Assembly: GCA_947588975.1 (NCBI GenBank)
Contig: CANQAF010000024.1
Span: 1-18,293 of the forward strand
DNA from: an uncultured Bacilli bacterium
Lineage (GTDB): Bacteria; Bacillota_I; Bacilli_A; RF39; UBA660
Direction: 5' to 3'
Length of the DNA stretch: 18,293 nt
Shown here: positions 1 through 6,797 of the stretch, piece by piece
Position numbering within the stretch: position 1 is the stretch's first letter
Layout of the letters: every line of letters begins with the position of its first letter
Notes under the pieces: model-generated
Seen by the model: only the letters and a program-made list of their open reading frames with translations
What the model was told of the DNA's origin: nothing
The model's database searches: none
Made by a program: the position numbers and the translations under genes

Positions 1-150
1 AATACCATATTAGATACAATATGGGAAATTACTGGAAATGATGTTGATGATCATACTGTGACTGTATATATGAAACGTATTCGTGAAAAATTAGAAGAAG
101 ACATTATTACGACTGTAAAAGGTATTGGGTATCGTATTGATGAAAAATAA
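1..150 (+). CDS. OmpR/PhoB-type response regulator, C-terminal fragment
   Basis: Partial gene cut by the left edge; only the last 49 codons and the TAA stop (148-150) are present. The visible residues form the end of a winged-helix effector domain: the HTVTVYMKRIREKLE stretch fits the DNA-recognition helix, and TVKGIGYRI is the hallmark C-terminal beta-hairpin wing of the OmpR/PhoB family. The receiver domain lies outside the window. The stop codon overlaps the start of the histidine kinase gene by 11 bp, so the two are almost certainly co-translated as a two-component system. The regulated target cannot be told from this fragment. Confidence 0.9.
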   Translation, partial: NTILDTIWEITGNDVDDHTVTVYMKRIREKLEEDIITTVKGIGYRIDEK

Positions 151-1351
151 AATTGCACTCAAAAGACATTTTTTTCTAATAACACTTACTTTTTGTCTTT
201 TTCTCACATTATTTCTAATAATTCAAGCAACTGCATATCATACCTATACGAAAAATTTCAATCAAAAAATAGTAGCAATCATTGCCACATTAAAAGAAAA
301 ATATCCGAGTCTTAAAGAAGAAGAAATTGTTGCCATATTAAATGAACCATCTACCTCTTTTAATCTACTAAAACCATACTATATTGATATCGAAAAAGAT
401 TCTATTGTCATAGAAAATATAGCTAGCTATAAATTATTTTTAAAGTATCAATTGATTCTATGTATTAGTTTATGGCTTATACTTCTTGCCTTGGTATATT
501 GCTATCATCAAAAACAAAGTAAAGAAATTCATAAAATTACAAATTATTTAGAAGAAATCAATCGAAAAAATTATTCTTTAGACTTGGATCGTATGAGTGA
601 AGATGAATTATCTATTTTAAAAAATGAAATCGGAAAAACGACTATTATGTTAAAAGAAAGTAAAGAACATTCACTTCAAGAAAAACAAAATTTAAAAAAA
701 TCCTTAGAAGATATTTCTCATCAACTAAAAACACCTTTAACATCTATTTTTATTATTTTGGATAATCTACAAGAAGATCCCAATATGGATATAGAAATGC
801 GAGAAAATTTTATTCGGGATATGAAAAGGGAAACAATGCATATTCATTTTTTTGTAGATTCTATTTTGAAATTATCAAAATTAGATGCCAATACAATTTC
901 TTTTTCACCTGCTGAAATTGAGGTTAAGACACTCATTGAACAAGTAGTGCAAAATGTATCTACTTTGTGCGAAATTAAAAATATTCGTTTAGAAGTCAAT
1001 TGTAAGGAAGAAATATCTCTTGTATGTGATATGCCCTGGCAGGTAGAGGCAATTACCAATATTGTAAAAAATTGTATTGACTATTCAATACCTGATAGTC
1101 GTATTTTAATCAAATGTACAAGTAACAATGTATATACACATATTCAGATAGAAGATTTTGGTACTGGAATTTCAAAACAAGATTTACCTCACATATTTGA
1201 ACGTTTTTATAAAGGTAAAAATGCGAAAACAGATAGTGTAGGCATTGGTCTTGCTTTAGCGAAATCCATCATTGAAAAAGAAAATGGATCCATTCAAGTC
1301 AAATCTTCCTCTAAAGGAACTATTTTTGATATTAAATATTTTAAATTGTAA
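140..1351 (+). CDS. Two-component sensor histidine kinase
   Basis: Membrane sensor kinase of 403 residues, partner of the response regulator ending at 150. Residues 11-33 and about 103-122 are transmembrane helices flanking a short extracytoplasmic segment of about 65 residues. A helical linker (about 125-180) follows; I see no clear HAMP domain. The dimerisation/phosphoacceptor motif is DISHQLKTPLTSI with His194. The ATPase part has an N box (NIVKNCIDYS, 307-316), G1 box DFGTGI (339-344), an F box (FERFYK) and G2 box GIGLAL (368-373). I chose ATG at 140, coupled to the regulator's stop, over an in-frame TTG at 125 that lies inside the regulator gene. The small sensor region resembles kinases that sense envelope stress or antimicrobials, but no target is shown. 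Confidence 0.93.
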   Translation: MKNKIALKRHFFLITLTFCLFLTLFLIIQATAYHTYTKNFNQKIVAIIATLKEKYPSLKEEEIVAILNEPSTSFNLLKPYYIDIEKDSIVIENIASYKLFLKYQLILCISLWLILLALVYCYHQKQSKEIHKITNYLEEINRKNYSLDLDRMSEDELSILKNEIGKTTIMLKESKEHSLQEKQNLKKSLEDISHQLKTPLTSIFIILDNLQEDPNMDIEMRENFIRDMKRETMHIHFFVDSILKLSKLDANTISFSPAEIEVKTLIEQVVQNVSTLCEIKNIRLEVNCKEEISLVCDMPWQVEAITNIVKNCIDYSIPDSRILIKCTSNNVYTHIQIEDFGTGISKQDLPHIFERFYKGKNAKTDSVGIGLALAKSIIEKENGSIQVKSSSKGTIFDIKYFKL

Positions 1352-1358
1352 TTGAAAC

Positions 1359-1386
1359 TTGACCTAAAATCAATAAAAATGATAAA
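1359..1386 (+). promoter_or_regulatory. Candidate sigma-A promoter for the DUF362 gene
   Basis: TTGACC (1359-1364) is separated by 16 bp from GATAAA (1381-1386), which matches the -10 consensus at four of six positions. It lies in the only gap between the kinase gene and the next gene, and no terminator is visible there, so readthrough is also possible. An AAAGGA ribosome-binding site (1402-1407) precedes the ATG at 1418 by 10 nt. Confidence 0.4.
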
Positions 1387-1417
1387 CTAATATTGTATAA
1401 GAAAGGATAAAAAAAAT

Positions 1418-2293
1418 ATGGAAAAAAGTAAAGTATATTTTATAAGAGAAATTACACCTGAAAATGTTGTAAGACTGTATGAGATGTTAAATAAAACATT
1501 ACCTGGTAAAGTAGCTGTTAAAGTACATTCTGGAGAAGCAGGTAATCAAAACTACCTTCATCCTGAATTTATGAAACCTATGGTAGAATATGTGAATGGG
1601 ACTGTTGTAGAATGTAATACTGCTTATGATGGTGCTAGAGATACTACAGAAAAACATTTAAAACTAATGAAAGATCATGAGTGGAGTACTTATTTTAATG
1701 TAGATATTTTAGATAGTGAAGAAGATATGGAACTTCCTATTGCAAATGGAAAAAGAATTCACAAAAATTATGTAGGTAAAAAAATAGAAAATTATGATTC
1801 TATGTTAGTACTTTCTCACTTTAAAGGACATCCAATGGGTGGATATGGAGGAGCTTTAAAACAATTATCGATTGGTCTTGCTTCTAGCAAAGGAAAAAGA
1901 TACATTCACTGCGTTGGGAAAGAAAACGCAAGTTATGAAGACATGTTTCAAGCAGATCAAATTGGATTTTTAGAATCTATGGCTGATGCAGCATCTTCAA
2001 TTACTGATTATTTTAAAGGAAATATTGCTTATATTAATGTAATGTGTAATATGTCAGTTGACTGCGATTGCTGTGCAACTGCAGAAGACCCTTGTATGAA
2101 AGATATTGGTATATTAGCGTCCCTAGATCCAGTGGCAATTGATCAAGCATGTATTGATCTTGTTAAACATTCGAATGATCCAGGTAAAGATCATCTATTA
2201 GAAAGAATCAATTCTAGACATGGAACTCATACGATTGATGCAGCTTATCAATTAGGTATTGGTAACAAAGAATATGAACTTATTGAAGTATAA
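1418..2293 (+). CDS. DUF362 domain-containing protein, putative iron-sulfur protein
   Basis: Soluble protein of 291 residues of the DUF362 family, recognised from KVAVKVHSGEAGN near the N-terminus, the SHFKGHPMGGYGGALKQLSIG core (about 133-153) and the LASLDPVAIDQACIDLV stretch (233-249). Many DUF362 proteins carry an extra ferredoxin-type domain; this one does not. It does have a cysteine cluster at Cys210, Cys216, Cys218, Cys219 and Cys226, plus Cys165 and Cys245, which could bind an Fe-S cluster or another metal. The biochemical role of the family is not established. The gene is monocistronic: the two-component system is upstream and an intrinsic terminator overlaps its stop. No signal peptide or membrane segment is visible. 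Confidence 0.85.
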   Translation: MEKSKVYFIREITPENVVRLYEMLNKTLPGKVAVKVHSGEAGNQNYLHPEFMKPMVEYVNGTVVECNTAYDGARDTTEKHLKLMKDHEWSTYFNVDILDSEEDMELPIANGKRIHKNYVGKKIENYDSMLVLSHFKGHPMGGYGGALKQLSIGLASSKGKRYIHCVGKENASYEDMFQADQIGFLESMADAASSITDYFKGNIAYINVMCNMSVDCDCCATAEDPCMKDIGILASLDPVAIDQACIDLVKHSNDPGKDHLLERINSRHGTHTIDAAYQLGIGNKEYELIEV

Positions 2294-2314
2294 CCCGAAA
2301 TTCGGGTTTTCTTT
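2292..2314 (+). terminator. Intrinsic terminator of the DUF362 gene
   Basis: AACCCG (2292-2297) pairs with CGGGTT (2303-2308) around an AAATT loop, followed by TTCTTTT. The hairpin starts inside the TAA stop codon (2291-2293). Confidence 0.85.
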
Positions 2315-2326
2315 TGGAAAAATGTA

Positions 2327-2363
2327 TGCTATAATGTGAATATATGAACATATAATCATATAA
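2327..2363 (+). promoter_or_regulatory. Extended -10 promoter and palindromic operator of the metal-efflux operon
   Basis: A perfect extended -10 element, TGCTATAAT, lies at 2327-2335; no good -35 is visible, as is usual for extended -10 promoters. Just downstream, over the expected transcription start, is an imperfect 24-bp palindrome at 2340-2363. Its core is TATATGA (2341-2347), 8 bp, TCATATA (2356-2362), and 9 of 12 positions are symmetric between half-sites. Position and shape fit ArsR/SmtB operators, which are AT-rich palindromes with TGA/TCA half-sites. Binding of apo-repressor here would block initiation, and metal would release it. The strong AGGAGG site (2367-2372) lies just beyond the operator. 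Confidence 0.72.
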
Positions 2364-2379
2364 TATAGGAGGCAAGAGT

Positions 2380-2667
2380 ATGAACACAAATGAAATTTAT
2401 CAACTAAGTGAGTTTTATAAAATGTTTGGAGATGTAACAAGACTCAAAATACTAAATGCACTATCTTGTAAAAATTTATGTGTTAGTGAGATTGCAGAGC
2501 AATTACAAATGACTCATTCATCTATTTCACATCAGTTACAAGTATTACGTGCACAAAATTTTGTAAAATATGAAAAAATTGGTAAGACAGTATACTATTC
2601 ACTTGCAGATGAACATATTCAAATTATTTTAAAGTATGGATATGAACATATTCAAGAAAGAGGTTAA
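2380..2667 (+). CDS. ArsR/SmtB-family metal-responsive repressor, zinc-type sensor
   Basis: Winged-helix repressor of 95 residues, the usual length for the family. The helix-turn-helix spans about 36-57 (SEIAEQLQMTHSSISHQLQ), followed by a short wing. The C-terminal helix carries Asp77-x-His79-x10-His90-x2-Glu93. This is exactly the spacing of the alpha-5 zinc site of SmtB (Asp104, His106, His117, Glu120) and resembles CzrA. The alpha-3 region has a single cysteine (Cys34, LCVSE) in place of the CxC pair of ArsR/CadC arsenic or cadmium sensors. I therefore infer a Zn(II) (perhaps Co(II)) sensor rather than a thiol-based one. It precedes the P-type ATPase gene by 2 bp and probably represses its own operon through the palindrome at 2340-2363. 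Confidence 0.92.
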   Translation: MNTNEIYQLSEFYKMFGDVTRLKILNALSCKNLCVSEIAEQLQMTHSSISHQLQVLRAQNFVKYEKIGKTVYYSLADEHIQIILKYGYEHIQERG

Positions 2668-2669
2668 AT

Positions 2670-4484
2670 ATGAAAAAAGAAATAATCAAATTTGTAAGTT
2701 GTATTTTACTTTTTTTAATCACATTTTTTATTCCTAAAAATGAGTTATATTTTATCATTTTATTATTACTATATTTCGTATTATCATATGATATATGGTT
2801 AGCGGTTTTTAAAAATATAAAAACATTAAAATTTATGGATGAAAAGTTTTTGATGATTGTAGCAACAGTAGGTGCGTTTGCAATTCATGAATACCCGGAA
2901 GCAGTTGCAGTTGTTTTATTTTATCAAATCGGAGAATTTTTAAGCGATAAAGCAACTAATACTACAAAAGAAGAAATTAAAAAATTAATGGATCTAAAAA
3001 TAGAGGTTGCACATGTAAAGAAAAATGGAAAAATGGATACAGTTTTATTAGAACAAGTACAATGCAATGATATTATAATTGTAAATCCTGGTGAAAAAAT
3101 CCCTTTAGACGGTATTATTATTTCAGGAAAAAGTAGGTTAGATACTTCTTCTATGACAGGAGAATCCATGCTACGTACGGTAGAAAAAAACGATATAGTT
3201 ATGAGTGGATGTATTAATCAAGATGGTGTAATTGAAATTAAAACAACTACAAACTATAAAAATTCAACGGTTTCTAAAGTAATGGCATTGATGGAAGAAG
3301 CAAGTAAATATCAAAGCTCACAAGAAAAATTTATTACTAAATTTGCGAAATATTATACACCAATTGTAGTTGCAATATCGATTATGATTACAATAATTCC
3401 ACTTTGTTTTGGTGAAACATTTAACGAATTTTTTTATAAATCATTGGTTTTTTTAGTCATTTCTTGTCCTTGTGCTTTAGTTGTATCAATTCCTCTTGGA
3501 TTTTTTTCAGGAATTGGTGTTTGTGGTAAAAAGGGAATTTTAATCAAAAAATCTGTTGTATTGGAAAATTTGGATCAGATAGATACAGTAATATTTGATA
3601 AAACTGGGACATTAACAAAAGGGGATTTTAAAATTCAAAAAATATTACCATATCATACTACGGAAGAAGATGTATTAAAGTATGCAGTACTTGCAGAAAG
3701 TCATTCTAACCATCCAATTGCTAAAGCAATTCAAAATGTACAATTAAAAAAGATAGACGAAATCCAGCATATGAAAGAAGTTGCTGGGAAGGGAATAGAA
3801 GCAGTTTACCAAGACAAAACGATATTGGTGGGGAATGAACTTTTAATGGAAGAACATCACATTGTATATCCTAAAATAGATGAAATGGGAACTGTTATTT
3901 ATGTAACTTTTGATCATCGATATATGGGTGCAATTGTGATTGGAGATACATTAAAGCCAAATATAAAAAGATTAGTACATAAATTGAAACAAAATGGTGT
4001 AGATCATGTAATTATGCTTTCTGGAGATAATGAAAAAACTGTATCTCAAGTTGGAAAGTATCTGCACATGGATAATTGTTATGCAAATTTACTTCCAAAT
4101 GATAAAGTTGAAATTGTAAAAACGTTGAATCAAACATTTCATACGATGTTTATTGGAGATGGAATCAACGATGCTCCTGTATTAATGTGTTCTAATATAG
4201 GTGTTTCTATGGGTGGTATTGGAAGTGATGCGGCGATTGAAGCAAGTGATATTGTTATTATGAATGACGATCCTAATTTAATTATTACTGCATTACAAAT
4301 TGCTAAAAAAACCAAACAAATTGTAAAAATGAATATGGGTATATCTATATTCGCTAAAGTCATGATTATGATTTTAGGCCTTCTTGGAATGGTTAGTATG
4401 TGGCTTGCAGTATTTGCTGATGTTGGTATTATGTTACTTACGATTTTAAATACATTACGTATCTTTACAATCAAAACAACATAA
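2670..4484 (+). CDS. P1B-2-type heavy-metal exporting ATPase (Zn/Cd/Pb), lacking N-terminal metal-binding domain
   Basis: Integral membrane pump of 604 residues that couples ATP hydrolysis to export of divalent soft metals. Visible motifs are TGE in the actuator domain (163-165), CPC in the sixth helix (266-268), the phosphorylated Asp310 in DKTGTLT, the ATP-binding SHSNHP (His348), SGDNEKT (451-457) and the hinge GDGINDAP (496-503). Lys563 and Asp584 in the last two helices have the 21-residue spacing of Lys693/Asp714 in E. coli ZntA, which places it in the zinc/cadmium/lead subgroup rather than copper. The family usually begins with one or more HMA domains carrying CxxC; here the first membrane helix starts at about residue 7, so that domain is absent. 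The gene is translated from an AAAGAGG site overlapping the repressor's end, 2 bp after its stop. Confidence 0.93.
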   Translation: MKKEIIKFVSCILLFLITFFIPKNELYFIILLLLYFVLSYDIWLAVFKNIKTLKFMDEKFLMIVATVGAFAIHEYPEAVAVVLFYQIGEFLSDKATNTTKEEIKKLMDLKIEVAHVKKNGKMDTVLLEQVQCNDIIIVNPGEKIPLDGIIISGKSRLDTSSMTGESMLRTVEKNDIVMSGCINQDGVIEIKTTTNYKNSTVSKVMALMEEASKYQSSQEKFITKFAKYYTPIVVAISIMITIIPLCFGETFNEFFYKSLVFLVISCPCALVVSIPLGFFSGIGVCGKKGILIKKSVVLENLDQIDTVIFDKTGTLTKGDFKIQKILPYHTTEEDVLKYAVLAESHSNHPIAKAIQNVQLKKIDEIQHMKEVAGKGIEAVYQDKTILVGNELLMEEHHIVYPKIDEMGTVIYVTFDHRYMGAIVIGDTLKPNIKRLVHKLKQNGVDHVIMLSGDNEKTVSQVGKYLHMDNCYANLLPNDKVEIVKTLNQTFHTMFIGDGINDAPVLMCSNIGVSMGGIGSDAAIEASDIVIMNDDPNLIITALQIAKKTKQIVKMNMGISIFAKVMIMILGLLGMVSMWLAVFADVGIMLLTILNTLRIFTIKTT

Positions 4485-4494
4485 TGTTGTTTTT
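4473..4494 (+). terminator. Probable terminator of the metal-efflux operon
   Basis: AAAACAAC (4473-4480) pairs with GTTGTTTT (4486-4493) around an ATAAT loop, ending in a five-T run. The stem is AT-rich and therefore weak. The stop codon TAA (4482-4484) sits in the loop. Confidence 0.5.
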
Positions 4495-4511
4495 GAATGT
4501 CAAAATTTCAT

Positions 4512-4544
4512 TTGACACATAGAATACATTGGTCTATAATGTAT
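4512..4544 (+). promoter_or_regulatory. Perfect consensus sigma-A promoter with overlapping inverted repeat
   Basis: TTGACA (4512-4517), a 17-bp spacer and TATAAT (4535-4540) make a full-consensus housekeeping promoter upstream of the ABC exporter pair. The inverted repeat ATACATT (4524-4530), 7 bp, AATGTAT (4538-4544) covers the spacer and the -10 element. That is where a repressor would compete with RNA polymerase, so I propose it as an operator. No regulator gene lies beside it. Confidence 0.75.
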
Positions 4545-4574
4545 CAAGTATAGATTAGAAATAGGAGGATTTAC

Positions 4575-6797
4575 ATGTTAAAAATGTTTCATTATATTAA
4601 AGACTCATGGATTAGTATATTTGTTATTATTTTACTTCTTGCATTTCAAGCAGTATGCGATTTATCTTTACCAGATTATACATCTAATATTGTTAATATT
4701 GGAATTAGTCAAGGAGGAATTGAAGAAACTTCGCCTAGGGCAATTCGTGCAAGTGAAATGGATAAAATCTTATTATTTTTAACTGACGAAGATCGTCAAT
4801 TTGTATTAGATAGTTATCAAAAATTAGAAAAAGAAACACTTTCTAATAATGAATATCATAAGTTGGTTAAAAAATATCCATTATTAGAAACAGAGCCAAT
4901 CTATGAAAAGAAAAAAGATAGCGAAAAATTAAATGAAGTTTTAATCAATCCAATTTTAATTGTTGCAACTTTAGAAGGATCTAGAGAAAATAATTTGGAA
5001 ATTCAGTTTTCAGTAGGAGAAATTCCAGAAAATGTAGATTTATTCGAGGTAATACCAAATTTGCCTGAAGAAACAAAAAATCAAATGTTACAACAAGCTA
5101 TTGAAAAAATGGAACAAATTCCGGAATCTTTACTTTCTAGTGGTGTTGTTCAAATCATAAGAAATGAATATCAAATGATTCAAATGAATACGGATAAAAT
5201 TCAAACAAATTATATTATATTATCTGGAGCTAAGATGTTGGGTGTTGCGATACTAAGTATGGTTTCTACTATTTTAGTAGGACTTTTAGGTGCTCGTTTA
5301 GCAGCTAAGTTAGCTCGTGTTTTACGCAAAAAAGTATTTGAAAAAGTTGTATCTTTTTCTAGTACAGAAATGAAACAATTTGGAACGTCTTCTTTAATTA
5401 CACGCACCACTAACGATATTCAACAGATGCAAATGGTACTTGTCATGTTACTGAGAACTGTCTTTTATGCGCCTATTATAGGTATAGGTGGTGTCATTAA
5501 AAGTATTCATGCTAATTCTTCTATGGCATGGATTATTGCAGTTGCTGTGATGTCAATTTTAACACTTGTGATTATTTTATTTGCGATTGCGATGCCAAAA
5601 TTTAAAATTGTTCAAAAGCTAGTTGATCGTTTAAATTTAGTCACACGAGAAATTTTAACTGGATTACCTGTAATACGTGCATTTCATAATGAAAAACACG
5701 AAGAAGCACGTTTTGATCAGGCAAATCAAGCTTTTACGAAATTAAATTTATTTATTGGCCGTACAATGTCTTTTATGATGCCAGCTATGATGTTTATTAT
5801 GAATACAGTTGCTCTTGTTATTTTATGGAAGGGAGCATATAGCATTGATGCGGGAAGTATGCAAGTAGGGGATATGATGGCATTCATTCAATATACCATG
5901 CAAATTATTATGTCTTTCTTAATGATTTCTATGATTTCCATTATGTTACCACGTGCTTCTGTTTCTGCAAAACGTATTGAAGAAATTATTGAAACAAACT
6001 TAGTCATTCAAAATCCAGAACAAGAAGAAATATTAGATCCAACAAAGAAAGGTGTCGTAGAATTTAAAAACGTATCATTTCGTTATCCAGATGCCAAAGA
6101 GGATGTTATTACTGATATTACATTTACTGCACATCCTAGTGAAACAACAGCCTTTATTGGCTCTACAGGAAGTGGGAAATCAACTTTAATTAATTTGATT
6201 CCAAGATTTTATGATGTAACTGAAGGTTCTATTCGTATTGATGGAGTGGATATTCGCAATATGAATGAACATACATTACGAGAAAAAATAGGGTATGTGC
6301 CTCAAAAAGGAGTCTTATTTTCAGGAACAATTGCTAGTAATATTGGTTATGGAAAAGAAAATATTACAGAAAAAGAATTAAAAGAAGCCGCAAGCATTGC
6401 GCAAGCTACAGAGTTTATTGATACATTAGAAGATACTTATGATGCTCCAATTGCACAAGGTGGTACTAACGTTTCTGGAGGACAAAAACAACGTCTTTCT
6501 ATAGCAAGAGCAATTGCTAAAAAACCAGATATTTATATCTTTGATGATAGTTTTTCAGCATTAGATTTTAAAACAGATGCAACTCTTCGTCAGGCACTTA
6601 AAAAAGTCACGAAACATGCAACTGTTTTAATCGTAGCGCAACGAATTAGTACTATTATGAATGCAGAACAAATTGTAGTTTTACAAGAAGGGCATATTGT
6701 TGGTATTGGAACGCATGAATCATTAATGAAAACTTGCCAAGTATATCAAGAAATTGCTCTATCTCAATTATCAAAGGAGGAGTTAGAAAATGCCTAA
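4575..6797 (+). CDS. Heterodimeric ABC exporter subunit, degenerate-site half (LmrC/BmrC-like)
   Basis: Half-transporter of 740 residues with an N-terminal membrane domain and a C-terminal nucleotide-binding domain; with the next gene it should form a multidrug-type exporter. The first helix (about 11-30) is separated from the second (about 214-240) by an insert of roughly 170 residues, probably an extracytoplasmic domain. The NBD has Walker A GSTGSGKST (529-537), Q-loop Gln577, signature VSGGQ (633-637) and Walker B YIFDD (654-658). The catalytic glutamate is Asp658, and the switch histidine is Gln689 (VAQRIST). Both substitutions are typical of the non-hydrolytic site in heterodimeric exporters such as TM287/288, LmrCD and BmrCD. 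The start follows AGGAGG at 4563-4568. Substrate is unknown. Confidence 0.93.
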   Translation: MLKMFHYIKDSWISIFVIILLLAFQAVCDLSLPDYTSNIVNIGISQGGIEETSPRAIRASEMDKILLFLTDEDRQFVLDSYQKLEKETLSNNEYHKLVKKYPLLETEPIYEKKKDSEKLNEVLINPILIVATLEGSRENNLEIQFSVGEIPENVDLFEVIPNLPEETKNQMLQQAIEKMEQIPESLLSSGVVQIIRNEYQMIQMNTDKIQTNYIILSGAKMLGVAILSMVSTILVGLLGARLAAKLARVLRKKVFEKVVSFSSTEMKQFGTSSLITRTTNDIQQMQMVLVMLLRTVFYAPIIGIGGVIKSIHANSSMAWIIAVAVMSILTLVIILFAIAMPKFKIVQKLVDRLNLVTREILTGLPVIRAFHNEKHEEARFDQANQAFTKLNLFIGRTMSFMMPAMMFIMNTVALVILWKGAYSIDAGSMQVGDMMAFIQYTMQIIMSFLMISMISIMLPRASVSAKRIEEIIETNLVIQNPEQEEILDPTKKGVVEFKNVSFRYPDAKEDVITDITFTAHPSETTAFIGSTGSGKSTLINLIPRFYDVTEGSIRIDGVDIRNMNEHTLREKIGYVPQKGVLFSGTIASNIGYGKENITEKELKEAASIAQATEFIDTLEDTYDAPIAQGGTNVSGGQKQRLSIARAIAKKPDIYIFDDSFSALDFKTDATLRQALKKVTKHATVLIVAQRISTIMNAEQIVVLQEGHIVGIGTHESLMKTCQVYQEIALSQLSKEELENA

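Noticed and set aside
844..1059. Minus-strand open frame inside the kinase gene
   Set aside because: Fully antisense to a well-conserved kinase domain, with no ribosome-binding site or recognisable product.
2252..2440. Minus-strand open frame across the DUF362 end and the repressor promoter
   Set aside because: It runs through a terminator, promoter and operator on the other strand; its composition reflects AT-richness only.
4139..4474. Minus-strand 111-codon open frame in the ATPase gene
   Set aside because: Hydrophobic shadow of the pump's C-terminal helices; no start signals.
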